The notes beneath the pieces are model-generated. The model was given only the letters and a program-made list of their open reading frames with translations, ran no database searches and was not told the origin of the DNA. Shown here one piece after another: positions 1 to 15,900 of a stretch of DNA of 64,000 bases. Each line of letters opens with the position of its first letter. The first letter of the stretch is position 1. The DNA comes from Latrodectus hesperus (lineage: Eukaryota > Arthropoda > Arachnida > Araneae > Theridiidae), in contig CM075857.1 of assembly GCA_037975125.1 (NCBI GenBank), forward strand, positions 86,438,699-86,502,698. The letters are read 5' to 3'. A program made the translations under genes and the position numbers.

Positions 1-47
1 TCAATGAATTAAATAAAACTGAATACTTTTTAATCAAAATTATTATA

Positions 48-338
48 ACTACTAAATTAAACTCGGTGGAAAGACAGACCTTGGGGGCTAAGACCTACAG
101 TGCCTATATATGTTTTCCTGATTGAGAGGCTCTGGTGGGCGAAACATATGTCTCTATTAAGTAATCAGCCTAGTACGAGAAATCCTCAGTTTTTAGTTCC
201 CAAGCATGCTTGGTATTCAGTTTATAGTAGAACTGAAGGGATGAAAGGCTGAGTCGATTTTGCCCAGCTTAAGGGTCGAACCTCGGACCTGTGCTTTGGG
301 AACGTGAAACGCTACCACTAAGCCACCGGGCTTTTCTG
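48..338 (-). mobile_element. tRNA-derived SINE, family A
   Basis: Read on the minus strand, the head is tRNA-like. A box-A-like TGGCTTAGTGG is followed about 45 bases on by box-B-like GGTTCGACCC, then a body ending near position 61. The 10-base word aattattata occurs on both sides (38-47 and 339-348) and would serve as target-site duplication, although in AT-rich DNA such a match could be chance. A diverged copy lies at 11620-11868 in the opposite orientation and shares the body, including the AAGCATGCTTG core and the 'ggctaatcgcctaa/ggctgattactta' stretch. Box A/B spacing and the repeat body argue against a functional tRNA gene. Confidence 0.8.
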
Positions 339-514
339 AATTATTATATTCCTGATTAATAAAACATTTCATAGTCATATTTTTGATGTTGTTTTAACGT
401 TAGTTTTTACACATATTCCTAGAAACGTTTCTTCTCAGCCAGTTTTAAATTTTCTAATAAACAAAAAGATATTATCAAAGCTAGAAAATAATTTATTGTT
501 ACGAAATTCTTTTC

Positions 515-905
515 TCAATTAGTAATGAAATATTTTTTTTTTCATTTTTTCACTTAGAGAATTTAATGAAAAAAAAATTCATTACTTTTAATGATCGTAC
601 TAGAAAAACTAATTTGAACGCAATGGATATTACTACATACCTTAAACATCATAATTTTAAGCATAATATTAACAATTATAAAAGGCTTTTATTAAACAAG
701 ATTTTGTATTCAATACCCCGCATTAAGATGTATTCTTCCTTTTAATGAAAAAAATGCAGTAGTGTTTATTGAATCTAAATTTGAAGCATAGAAAGAAAGG
801 ACCATAAAAGTGATTTTGGAAAACACTTGTGTCATTCTCACAATGTGGAAAATATTAATGTCTGCATGAAGCTTGCATTAAAATATGGACTACAAAATTA
901 TGTGT
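515..905. repeat. Old diverged repeat block, copy 1
   Basis: This block aligns by eye with 2985-3690. Shared landmarks in order are 'cttagagaattta', 'cataatattaacaatt', 'gcattaag', 'cttctt', 'gtagtgttta', 'catagaaagaa' and 'atatgga'. There is no reading frame and no recognisable domain. It may be an old interspersed repeat or a local segmental duplication. Confidence 0.55.
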
Positions 906-1636
906 AACTGCATTGTAAAATTGCACAAATTTTAATATAATTTAATGAAAATATTTTTCAAATATGCAATCAGTGTTATTTTACATTTTGAAAAATTTCA
1001 TTAAGATAAATTTTCCATAAAAATGGGTTTATTTTATTAAATTTATTCTTCAATGAAAAAGTTGAAGCTATTTCATTAATTAAATGACCAAACGCATTTA
1101 TGCTATTTATACAATTTATGCGTTTTGTTCAATAAAAATATTACTTTCGAAATTTATGTATAATTTAATAAAATTATATTTTGACTAAATTAATATTTAT
1201 TTGCGTCATGAAATTACTTTCACCAAACTAGTTATATCATTATCATATGAAATAAGATTTTCACCAAATTAAAATTTTCAATGTTTCACAAAGTTCGTTC
1301 TTATTAAATTAATATTGTTAAAAGAGTACTAATTATTTTTGATTATAGAAGAATAAGTAAATAAAATTGAGTAGTAACTGATGTATTCTTTGGTATTTTG
1401 AATAAAATTATAAGCATCTTTTCATTACTTAAAAAGTTTTAAAATCATCGCTTACAGTAAGTGAGGATGTTATAAAACGGGACAATATAATAATATATGA
1501 AACGGACTTACAAATTTTGAAAAATATGTCAACAAAGTAAAAAGAAGATCAAAATATAATATTGAACGTTTATTATCCAATGAAGTATATTTGAAGGAGA
1601 GATATAATTTTGATTTTTAACAGTAACCGTTCTGAT
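906..1636. other. No gene seen
   Basis: AT-rich sequence without a supportable coding region, repeat structure or RNA gene. Confidence 0.6.
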
Positions 1637-1644
1637 CAAGAATT

Positions 1645-1947
1645 GCCTTCCACTTTGTCTAGTGGTAGGTATACCTTATTGCTGATAGGGTGGTCCTGGG
1701 TTCCAATCCCAGTTCGGGCATGGTTGTACTTTTTTCTCTCTCTCTCTCTCTCTCTCTCATGTCTTTGCCCTTTCCTTGTATGAATTTGTTGTGAATGGTT
1801 GCTTACCCTATAAACGGGTACCTATGGCTTTTGTGAACTGAGGAAATCAGACTCCACACTAAATTACGGTTCTGTTGGAAAATTGGAGCAGCGCACCCTA
1901 AATTGCCATCCTCTTGCCTGCACAAGACATCAACAACAACAACAATA
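1645..1947 (+). mobile_element. tRNA-derived SINE, family B
   Basis: The tRNA-like head carries box A (TGTCTAGTGGTAGG) and box B (GGTTCCAATCCC). The body includes 'ccttgtatgaa', 'ttgtgaatggttgc', 'ataaacgggt' and a (CAA)n tail. The same body appears reversed at 54957-55227. The word caagaatt flanks both sides (1637-1644 and 1948-1955) as a probable target-site duplication. A (CT)n run sits inside, just after the tRNA-like head, where the other copy has 'ctttcccactctat', so the microsatellite grew within the SINE. Confidence 0.85.
1736..1758. repeat. (CT)n microsatellite inside SINE
   Basis: Pure CT dinucleotide run between the tRNA-like head and the body of the surrounding SINE. Confidence 0.95.
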
Positions 1948-1955
1948 CAAGAATT

Positions 1956-2984
1956 AATAGGAGAGAATATTAAAACAGAAAAAGAATTATAAAAGTAAGT
2001 TTAAAGTATATTTGAGTAATGTCTACTTTAGTAGTGCAAAATACTACTTTATGTATGCAGCTTTTATATTACCTGATATTTATTTTCATTTTGATTTTAT
2101 TATAAATACGCTATTCTATGTGAATAAGATATAAAGCATAAGAAAATTTTCTGAAATTTGCCTAAGTTAATTTTATCAAAAGATTTAGATATGATTACTT
2201 TTAAACAAGAATTGTTGCGTGGAATACAATAACATTAATTCAATAAATATCATAACTATTCCATTATCTATCAGATATACTTTAGAGAACCTAGATTAAA
2301 ATTTATTCGGTTTTAGCAGTATCTCTTGTAATTGCTTTGTTTTTGATAATAGCCATTATTGTATTTGGCGATTTTTTTAAATTTACTTCTGTTTAATAAC
2401 TTGTAAAATTTAAGACTTCTACGATTTAGAAGTGGTAAGTCCATGTCTTTCGATATGAATATTTTTAATTTGAACTTAGTTAATGTTGAACAATTTGGAA
2501 TGAGTATTACATTTTTGAATTTGAATGATCATCTGTTGGAGTGCGCGCTTGGGAATTTTCTAACTTTCTTCCATTGAGACATATAAAGGCAGATCTGTAT
2601 CTATTTAATATTCTTCTTGGATGCAATAACATATGATTGATGGTAAAAGGTCTTACAAAAATATTGGAAGTTAAGCTATCTTTTACATGATATCAAATTA
2701 AGTTCTAGTTATTAATGCAAGTGACAAATAAAAGAGTAAATAAGATCACTTCACATACAACTTTCGTTTTGAATTGATAGATAAAAGTAAATAATTTCTA
2801 TCAAAGTAGTTATATTCTGGATTAATTAAAAAATTCCATCACTAAATTTGAGTCATTGTTTTAGATATTAGCTTTTATTCATATTATTAGGAAAGGCTTA
2901 CTTCAAATAAATCTCCGCTGCTCGAATGAATAAAAAGATTAAGATCGAAATTAGGGAAATATTTTATCATAATCAAATTTTTTT
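1956..2984. other. No gene seen
   Basis: AT-rich sequence with frequent stops in all frames. Nothing beyond short homopolymer tracts is visible. Confidence 0.6.
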
Positions 2985-3690
2985 CCAGCTAGTAACGAAT
3001 TTTTTTTTGTAATTTCTTAGAGAATTTAGTTCAGAAAAGTTATTGATTTTTAGTTAACGTAACAAAAATATTAATTTAAACTCTATGAATAATACCATGT
3101 ACTATACACATCATCTTTGTTAGCATTATATTAATAATTTTAAAGAAGCTGGAAAAAGCTTCTGGATTAATTGCTCGCATTAAGTTATCTTCTTTTTTAG
3201 ATAGAAAAAATTGTAGTAGTGTTTAGTATTCTCTCTAAATTTCGAAACATAGAAAGAACCTAAAAATAATTTCAGAACATAGTCACTTTTGAGTCATCCC
3301 TTTCAAAGAAGTTTAAAGAAAGCTCTCTAAATTAATTGTCGCACATTAAGTTATCTTCTTTTTTGGAATGAAAAAAATTGTGTGTAGTAGTGTTTAATAT
3401 TCTGAATTTCAGAACATAAGAAGAACATAAATATAATTTCAGAACACTGTCTCACTTGAGTCATCCCTTTTAAAGAAGTTTGAAGAAGGTTCTAAATTAA
3501 TTGTCGAACATTAAGGTGTCTTCTTTTTTGGAATGAAAAAATTGTGTAGTGTTTAGTATTCTGAATTTGGAACAGAAGAAGAACCTAAAAATAATTTCAG
3601 AACATTGTCTCTCTTGAGTCATCTTCAATAGTGAAAAATACTATTATCTGCATTCAGCTTTCCTAAGAAATATGGATTCCCTACCAAAAA
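2985..3690. repeat. Old diverged repeat block, copy 2
   Basis: This corresponds to 515-905 but is longer because its central part occurs three times in a row (see 3142-3626). The flanking parts, before the triplication and around 3655-3690, match copy 1 in the same order. Confidence 0.55.
3142..3626. repeat. Tandem triplication, about 156-167 bp units
   Basis: Three consecutive diverged units begin near 3142, 3304 and 3471. Each runs from 'aaagaag' through 'aattaattg', 'cattaag', 'tcttctttttt', 'gtagtgttta', 'ataatttcagaaca' to 'gagtcatc'. Copy 1 of the block at 515-905 has the unit once, so the triplication is local to this copy. Confidence 0.8.
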
Positions 3691-4140
3691 TATTTCAAAT
3701 ATTTTTATTCTGAGTTATATTCCGAATCTCAAATATCATTGCCAAGAAAGACAAAGAAGAATGGTTTTCGAAGACAGCCCACTTGAAGGAAAGTTTCGTA
3801 GATATTACCTTCCCACCTTATCCTCAGAAATCTCCTTCTCAAATCCATAAAATTTCCAGTATCTCTTTCAATCATTTCCCCTTCTGTATTACCTCTACAG
3901 CATTTTTGAATGTTTCATTGTCACTTGATGGTTTGATTTTGGAAATACTGAGAATAAATGTTGCGCCTACATATTAAGATTCGAAGTTACATTGTGTTCT
4001 ACAAACATGGGCAGATAATGTATCGCATTAACTACTTGAATCTTTGTGAATTGAAAATATGTTTTCAAGGGAAAGTACATCTATTAAGTATTTACTTACA
4101 AGGTAAAGTTACCATCTAACACACAGTCACATCTTTCATA
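3691..4140. repeat. Diverged repeat, paired with 9130-9545
   Basis: Shares with 9130-9545 the series 'gaagga/gaagag', 'tttcgtaga', 'attaccttcccacc/atcaccctcccacc', 'aatccataaaa', 'ttacattgtg' and 'aagtattta/aagtattga'. The best conserved stretch contains a short frame on the plus strand in both copies (SFVDIT.PP.P), but neither is long or intact. This may be the continuation of the 2985-3690 block. Confidence 0.5.
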
Positions 4141-6675
<2,535 letters not shown>

Positions 6676-7139
6676 TAGTTTCATGACACATTTCAAAACA
6701 TGATGAATACTTGTCATAAATTTACATTAATCTTCCTATTTTTATTCCTACTCTTTGGAGATGTGTTGCTTTAATGTTCTCCTGTGGTAAATTTATGAAC
6801 AAATGTGTTACATTTGTAACTACACAACGTTTTCTAATATAAATTTATAATTTTATGTTCCTATCTAGTTATGAGAGAGATTTCACTAACGCTGAAATTT
6901 CTATATTAGATAGTTTCATGTGATTATTTTAATTGTAACACAAGGTTTAAAAGAAAAAAATTCTAAAAATGATTTAAACAAAAAGCAATACGTTTTGCTA
7001 AGGAAAATTTCCGTGCGAGATAGTTGTTAATATTGATTTTTAAATTTTCTTTATAATTTTATCTATTTGAAATGACATAATATATGATTCATACATATTT
7101 ATCTTTTGTATTTAGCATATTATTTAGTCCTGTGATCAG
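6676..7139. other. No gene seen
   Basis: AT-rich sequence without a supportable feature. Confidence 0.6.
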
Positions 7140-7395
7140 TCGTTGAACAGTTACGAAAGGGATGTAATGGTCTGGAGAAATCTTAGTCCCCCTCAAGATC
7201 AATGTCAAAATTGAGGGAGTGAATCCTCTGGTGGTGCCATCTATCGGAGGACTTTAGAGCAAAGTCAATACTTTTCTCTTCGTGGTCTTTGGTTAAACGA
7301 AAGACTAATCTTACTGACTTAAATTCGAATAGCCAATGGTATAGCGAGCTTGATTTGTTCAAGTGTCGTAAGTAACAATAACAACAGCATATTCT
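7140..7395 (+). mobile_element. SINE-like repeat, family D (longer copy)
   Basis: The 3' half matches the reverse complement of 37055-37170. Both share 'cttcgtggt', 'ctgacttaaattcg', 'atagcc', 'ttcaagtgtc' (or a close variant) and 'aagtaacaa.aacaaca' at the end. The 5' half carries 'tggtgccatctatcgg'. I see no clear tRNA or 5S head, so class is open. The CAA-type tail is like that of the SINEs here. Confidence 0.6.
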
Positions 7396-9129
7396 TATAT
7401 TATAGATGGGGGATAAAAACCATCTTTCCTTAAATAACCTATCTGTCTTAGAATAAATTATTTTAAATTTCAGGCGAATATTTAATAATTTATTTTAATT
7501 CATACAAATAGCTAAATATGTGCTTATAAAACAAAAGCTTTTTTTTCTATTTGATATATTTTAGGTTGAAATATCAAAGAAAAAATGCATATTTAAAATT
7601 TCACACTTTTATTTACTTCACACTTTTAGCAACTTCAATGCTCTACAATTGATCTTGATTGTCGCTTGTAACTTTTTGTTTGTGAAAATGATGTAAATAA
7701 ATTTAACACATAATTTCAGTATTATTTTAACTTATAATTTTAAATCTTAAACGGAAATTAGGTTTCCCTCTTTTAGCAAAAGTCATTTTAATATACTCTT
7801 AAAATTCATATAATTTTTACTCACTTTAGAATAATTTTGAGTATTTCCTTTTTGGTATATTGGTTTGCGTTCCAATTTTTAATAAGTCATGGCTTAGTTT
7901 TAAGCCTTTATTAAAAATCAAGGATGTTTCTTGATATTATTATTTCCTGCAGTCTTATTAATTAATTGAATTCGAATGATTTTCTTAGCATTTCTCATCC
8001 TATAGCTTCATCATAAGATTACTGTGCATTCATATTGCCGTATAAATACAAAAATTAAAAACCCACCAAAAGATCAGGATTAATAATACAGTTAATGTAG
8101 AAGAATTGAGGTTGGAAAGAAGATGCTTTTTAATTTTTAATAAGGCAAAACTAATCCAAATGCGAGTTACATTCAAATAATTAAAAGTATGATATGGAAT
8201 GATGACCTTTGTGCTTTGGATGTATAATTGTGCTTTGATTATGTTTAACTATCTTTCTAATTTGTCACATGTAAGTCTTTTATCTAAGAACCTGTATTAG
8301 ATTTTTAAATATAAAATACAGGAATCTAGAGTATTTTAAAGCACAAATGATGTCAGTTAAAATTGCTATTACCCGTTTAAAATGATGGACGACCACATAA
8401 AATATCAATCTAATCAAAAAAACATTGATTACTCATAATAATGCCTAGAATTTTTGATTTTTTTAAAAATTTTGGCAATGCTCAAGTAATTTTGCAGTGT
8501 CTAAGCTTTGTAATATGGCTACAAAAAGGTGACTCATTTTATTCATATCTAACTATATTCTATTAGTAAAATTTAGATGATTTTGTAAAACGATGTTTAA
8601 TAACTCATGTTTTTTACTAAGATAATATATTTTTTAACTTGTTAGTCAAATATTTTATAGAGGAAATATTATATATTATAAATTATATATTATATAAATT
8701 ATATATTATGTATTATAAATTATTTTATAATATACCCCTTAATATAATATAAAAGAAAAAATTGACATGAAAAATCGTCATAATTTAGAAATCTTTTAAT
8801 TATATTATTAATTAATCATTTTTTTAAAAAAGTGTTGCTCAAACCATGTATTTTAGTTATAGCCAATTATTTAAAACTAATATAATAAAAAATTAAAATT
8901 TCAGACAGTTATTATTATTTATTAGAATTTTTTTAAAAGAAAAACATCAAAGTGTGAGTTACCATACTTCATTTGAAATAGAACTATAAAATATTAGGTA
9001 AGGAAAAAAAAAAAAAAGCTTTTAGTTAAAAATATTTTCGATCTGTCTTCAGTAGAACATTTGGGCTTTAGAAATATTGCCTTTAGCAAAATACTTATTC
9101 GTCATGAAATATATCTTTTATATTTTTCG
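7396..9129. other. No gene seen
   Basis: AT-rich intergenic or intronic DNA. A patch of short TTATATATTATAAA-like repeats lies near 8665-8745. No coding region is supported. Confidence 0.6.
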
Positions 9130-9545
9130 CCGAAATATGATTCAGAACATCAAATACTTCTGACAGCATTGACGGAGAAGAGTGATTTTTGAATACACCC
9201 TTCTAGAAGAGAAAAGCTTCGTAGACATCACCCTCCCACCGTGCCCTAAAGAAACTTTTCCTTTCGAATCCATAAAAATCTCAGTCCTTCCACCCCCAAC
9301 TTTCCCTGTACTTGGTGACCTTTACGGCGCCTTTAAATGTTGCATAGTCTGCTGAAGATGTTACATTGTGGGGGTGGGTGAGCAGTGAATAGATTCAAGT
9401 CTCCTCCTTCTATGAAATTCACAATAGTATTGTTTCCTGAAAGCGGCGGAAGATAATACTTGCATTTAAGTATTGAAAGGAAAAGCTACTTTGTGTGAAA
9501 ATATCTAGTTGCTATTCAAATGCAAATGTAGAATCTAGCACATTT
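9130..9545. repeat. Diverged repeat, paired with 3691-4140
   Basis: See the entry at 3691. Both copies keep a block around 'tttcgtagaYatYaccYtcccacc' and a downstream 'ttacattgtg'. This copy is less AT-rich than its surroundings. Confidence 0.5.
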
Positions 9546-11619
9546 GATTTGCGAATTAGCAGGCCATGATTTTCAATTCAGAAAATTTAAAATAATGCGT
9601 ATTAAAAATTTAAAAGTGATAAATATTCAAGTGATAAATGAATGCATTATTCGTTGCTTATCTTCTGAATCCGGAAAAAGTATTATTTAAAACAGTTGCT
9701 ATTTATTAAATCGTATGTTATTCTTGAAAGAATTATATTTATCTTTGTACCCTGATGGAGCACCTATTTGAGAGAATTGTATGTAAAATGTTTAATTTAA
9801 GGTAAAGTGACGTGTTTGTGATTAGTAAGTAAAATATTGTATTTCGATGTACATACCATATAAAATTTATTTTAAAAAGATAATAATGCTTGAAATTTGC
9901 TCTACAAGTTAAAAGAATTGACATAATTAATTACCAAATTGCATTTAATTGTTTTACATAGTAAAAATGTTAATCAGTTCTTCCAAATCATTAAAACAAA
10001 TCATTGTCCTTCATAAAAATTCTTAAATTGAAGGCTTGAATAATTAAAACTAATTTAAATGAAAATACTTATATTTAAGTTTATTAACATTCAACTGTTT
10101 AATTTAACTGTAATTTATATATAAATGGTAAAATTTGGCAAGAGCTAAATGAACATTATTTTTAATCTCGTTTAGGTTTTAATTATTTAATATGATTTTA
10201 TAGGGATTAAATATTTAAATCAAAATAAAATTTAAATTTTATTATTACGAATATAATTATTTATGTTTTATTATTATGGACCTTATTTACATTTGAGTTT
10301 TACTATTAAATGATTAATTACTTCACATTTTTTATTTTAGCTATTATTTTAATGTAAATAATTTTTCATTAAAGTAGCACAACACGTGAATTTGAACAAC
10401 TTAAAACTTTTATGGTATAAATTTCAACAAACAAGTAAAATTGAACACGTAATTGAAATTGAATTATTTTTATGGTGTAAAGTAACTTATTAAAAAATTT
10501 ACAAAACAATTTAAAAGCAATTGTAACAAAGGCAAAATTCTTAAAAAGTTGAAATAATATATTTATATACATACTTTATTCAAAACAGGTATAGTATATG
10601 ACAAGATTGACTAATAGACGTAATGATTGGATAAATGTGTAAAAACTATTGGATATTAATAAAAATTTAGTTATTTAAAAAAGAATTTGGATTCTTCAGG
10701 AGATATAAATATGAACTGGAAAAATTTTGGTAAGAAAGATTATAAAAAGCTTATAAAAAATCTTCTCATTTAAAAAAAGCAGAAGATTATTGACAAATAT
10801 GTAGATTATACTAAACTCAAATTCTACTTAATAAAAAAAATGAAACTAAAAACTGTCTCAATTTCTTGAAGGAAATAAGGCTGAAAAACGAAAATAATTA
10901 AATTAAAAAAATTCGAAGTATTTGAAACCAAAAATATCTGAAGATGTGTCTCAAAAATTCCATGCAATACGGACGTTATCAGAGAACTGAAATTAAAAAC
11001 GATGCAAAAGAAAGAGAGAAACAATATTGTGAATTCACTAGTATTTTTATAGGTATAAAATTCTAGTATATAGATAATTTCTAATACTTTTATTCCATAT
11101 TCATCTATCTACTTTTGATTCAAGTGATACAAATGTTTAAATTTAAACCGTCAGAGTGGAAATAGCAGAAATAATATTTTTATTTGTACTATAGCATAAA
11201 CATCTTTAAGTAAGTTGTAAAGAGTCAAAACATTTGTCCTTTTAAAAACCATCATTGATAATTAATTAATTTGCAGTAACTAAGAAGGAATATAAAGTTA
11301 TAAGAAAATTTAAATTAATAATAATTTATGTTTTTATTGATTGAAAATAGTGACTGAAAAATAACTGACTATGAAGTTTCTTTATAAATTAAAAAAAAGT
11401 TTCCTCACTTTGATTAACAATATAATGTAACATTTACTTGAACGATCATTTACTTGAAACGTATTCTAATGTTTATATGAGTAACAGAAAAATGCAATTT
11501 ATATTCTAATTCCATTATATTTTTTAATATTATTAATGAAATATACATATTACTGTTAATATATACTATTATTTATAATGCAATACAATATTATAGTTTA
11601 CATACTGTATTATAACTTT
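9546..11619. other. No gene seen
   Basis: AT-rich. Open frames of 60-70 codons on the minus strand have low-complexity composition and no recognisable motif. Confidence 0.6.
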
Positions 11620-11868
11620 AACATGTGGCTTCGAGATCCCTAGTCACAAGTCCTAAACTCCATCCTCGGGTTGAGAAAGGTCGACTCAACCTTTCATTCC
11701 TTCAGTGGGTTGATAAAACTGATAACTAAGCATGCTTGAAAATTAAGCATTGGGAGTTTCGTATTAGGCTAATCGCCTAACAGGGACATTTGCACTCCAG
11801 AGCTCTCGGTCAAAAGCACATCAAAAGCATTGTAAACCTTATTACCACCATAGGCCACTGAATTTAGA
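11620..11868 (+). mobile_element. tRNA-derived SINE, family A, diverged copy
   Basis: Matches the reverse complement of 48-338 in the body: 'cgactcaacctttcattcc', 'ttcagt', 'aagcatgcttg', 'gtattaggctaatcgcc' and 'gggacat...ccagagc'. The tRNA-like head is heavily mutated and its box B ('cctcgggttgagaaa') is no longer recognisable as functional, so this copy is older than the one at 48-338. Confidence 0.75.
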
Positions 11869-14788
<2,920 letters not shown>

Positions 14789-15108
14789 TCTAAAACTAAA
14801 AAATAGATTAAAATGATAAAGGCATTATTTCCTAATTATTTCTTTTTTGAGCAAAAATTAATTATGATATATTTGAGTTAATTAGGTTAAGTAAATTAAA
14901 GTTATTAATATTAATTATTATTATTAACGATTTAGTAATTATTTTAAGAAAAGAAAAGAATTTTTTATGATGAGCAATATTCCCCTAAATGTATAATTAA
15001 TTTTAAACAATAATAAAAATGTTTTCTGTATATACTCATGAAATATTATTTAAATAATTGAAACCATTATAATAGTTACTTCTATATTGCTGACACACTG
15101 GGGAAGGA

Positions 15109-15290
15109 GCCAAGCTGGCAGCCGAATGGTTAGCGTTCTTGCCTTCGGTTCAACAGTTCGTGGGTTCGAATCCCACCTTGGGCATGGATGTTTGTAGTGG
15201 TTCGGAATCCACTTTAAACCGTAAGTCCCGGTCTAATTAGCCCTCGTGTGCAAAAAATGACCGTTGAGCGACAAACAAACAAACAAACAA
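15109..15290 (+). mobile_element. tRNA-derived SINE, family C, intact with target duplication
   Basis: The head folds like a tRNA, with ccaag and cttgg as acceptor-stem arms, a D-arm region 'gccgaatggttagcg' and box B GGTTCGAATCC. A short body ends in (AAAC)n. The 14-base word acactggggaagga lies directly before and after the element (15095-15108 and 15291-15304), a perfect target-site duplication that marks a fairly recent insertion. Removing the insert restores a sequence running into the coding relic at 15300-15900. Other copies: 18896-19046 and 38528-38915. Confidence 0.93.
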
Positions 15291-15299
15291 ACACTGGGG

Positions 15300-15900
15300 A
15301 AGGAAGGCTCTTCCTCTACTGATTTTCCAGATCTGGATCTTACTTACACAGAATTATAATTTGCTTGTAAAAATGCTGTTTCAAATTCTTGGCAGCATCC
15401 CCCTGCTCATGTTTGGTACCATAGGCAGCCAGGGTAGCCATTGACTTTATGGGTTCCAGAGCTGACCAGTCTGCGATCAGTAGATTTATTAGTGGACACA
15501 TCAATTGCCTATCCTTATTAAAATTTTCTCTAATTAGATGTTTAATACCTCTGATTTTTTTAACTAACATTTTAATTTCTTTCCTTCACCAATGAAATAT
15601 CTTTTCTAGTGTTCATTTAATGATGTACAATAGTTTCGTTTTTGTATTGCATAACTCTACAATTTTTGGAATCATTAATAACATCGAAAGAATTTTATCT
15701 CGAAAATATTCGCTTCTTCGGACACTTTGGATGTACTCAACTTTTATTGAAGGTATTTTAATGAGAGCTTTTAAATTTCCTTTCAACATTTTCAACTTCA
15801 GAGAGAATTTGATTAGTTCCATGGTTCTCTTATACAACAACTGTGGAAGACGCATGAGTTCAGTAGCAGTAAATAAATCAAAATAGCATAAGTATATATG
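15300..15900 (-). pseudogene. Unrecognised decayed coding stretch
   Basis: On the minus strand one reading frame stays open for about 90 codons (from upstream of 15855 to 15613), meets a stop, a second stop eight codons later, then continues open in the same frame to 15340. The implied peptide is helix-rich, with segments such as LFTATELMRLPQLL and LLIADWSALEPIKSMATLAA, and could be an alpha-helical repeat (HEAT/ARM-like) protein. I do not recognise the family. Base composition is less AT-rich than the flanks. The plus-strand open frame at 15620-15886 is its antisense. It may be a retropseudogene or two exons of a real gene with the stops inside an intron, but I see no convincing splice acceptor. 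Confidence 0.35.

Noticed and set aside
3142..3626. CRISPR-like regular repeats; also considered for the minisatellite at 53296-53632
   Set aside because: Units are contiguous and diverged without unique spacers, and the sequence is eukaryotic.
15120..15185. Possible tRNA gene
   Set aside because: The tRNA-like fold belongs to a SINE: it continues into a body shared with two other copies, has an (AAAC)n tail and is bracketed by a target duplication. The same reasoning applies to the heads at 1645 and 55227.
15620..15886. 88-codon plus-strand open frame
   Set aside because: It lies antisense to the minus-strand coding relic, whose composition is more protein-like and whose frame continues across the whole patch.
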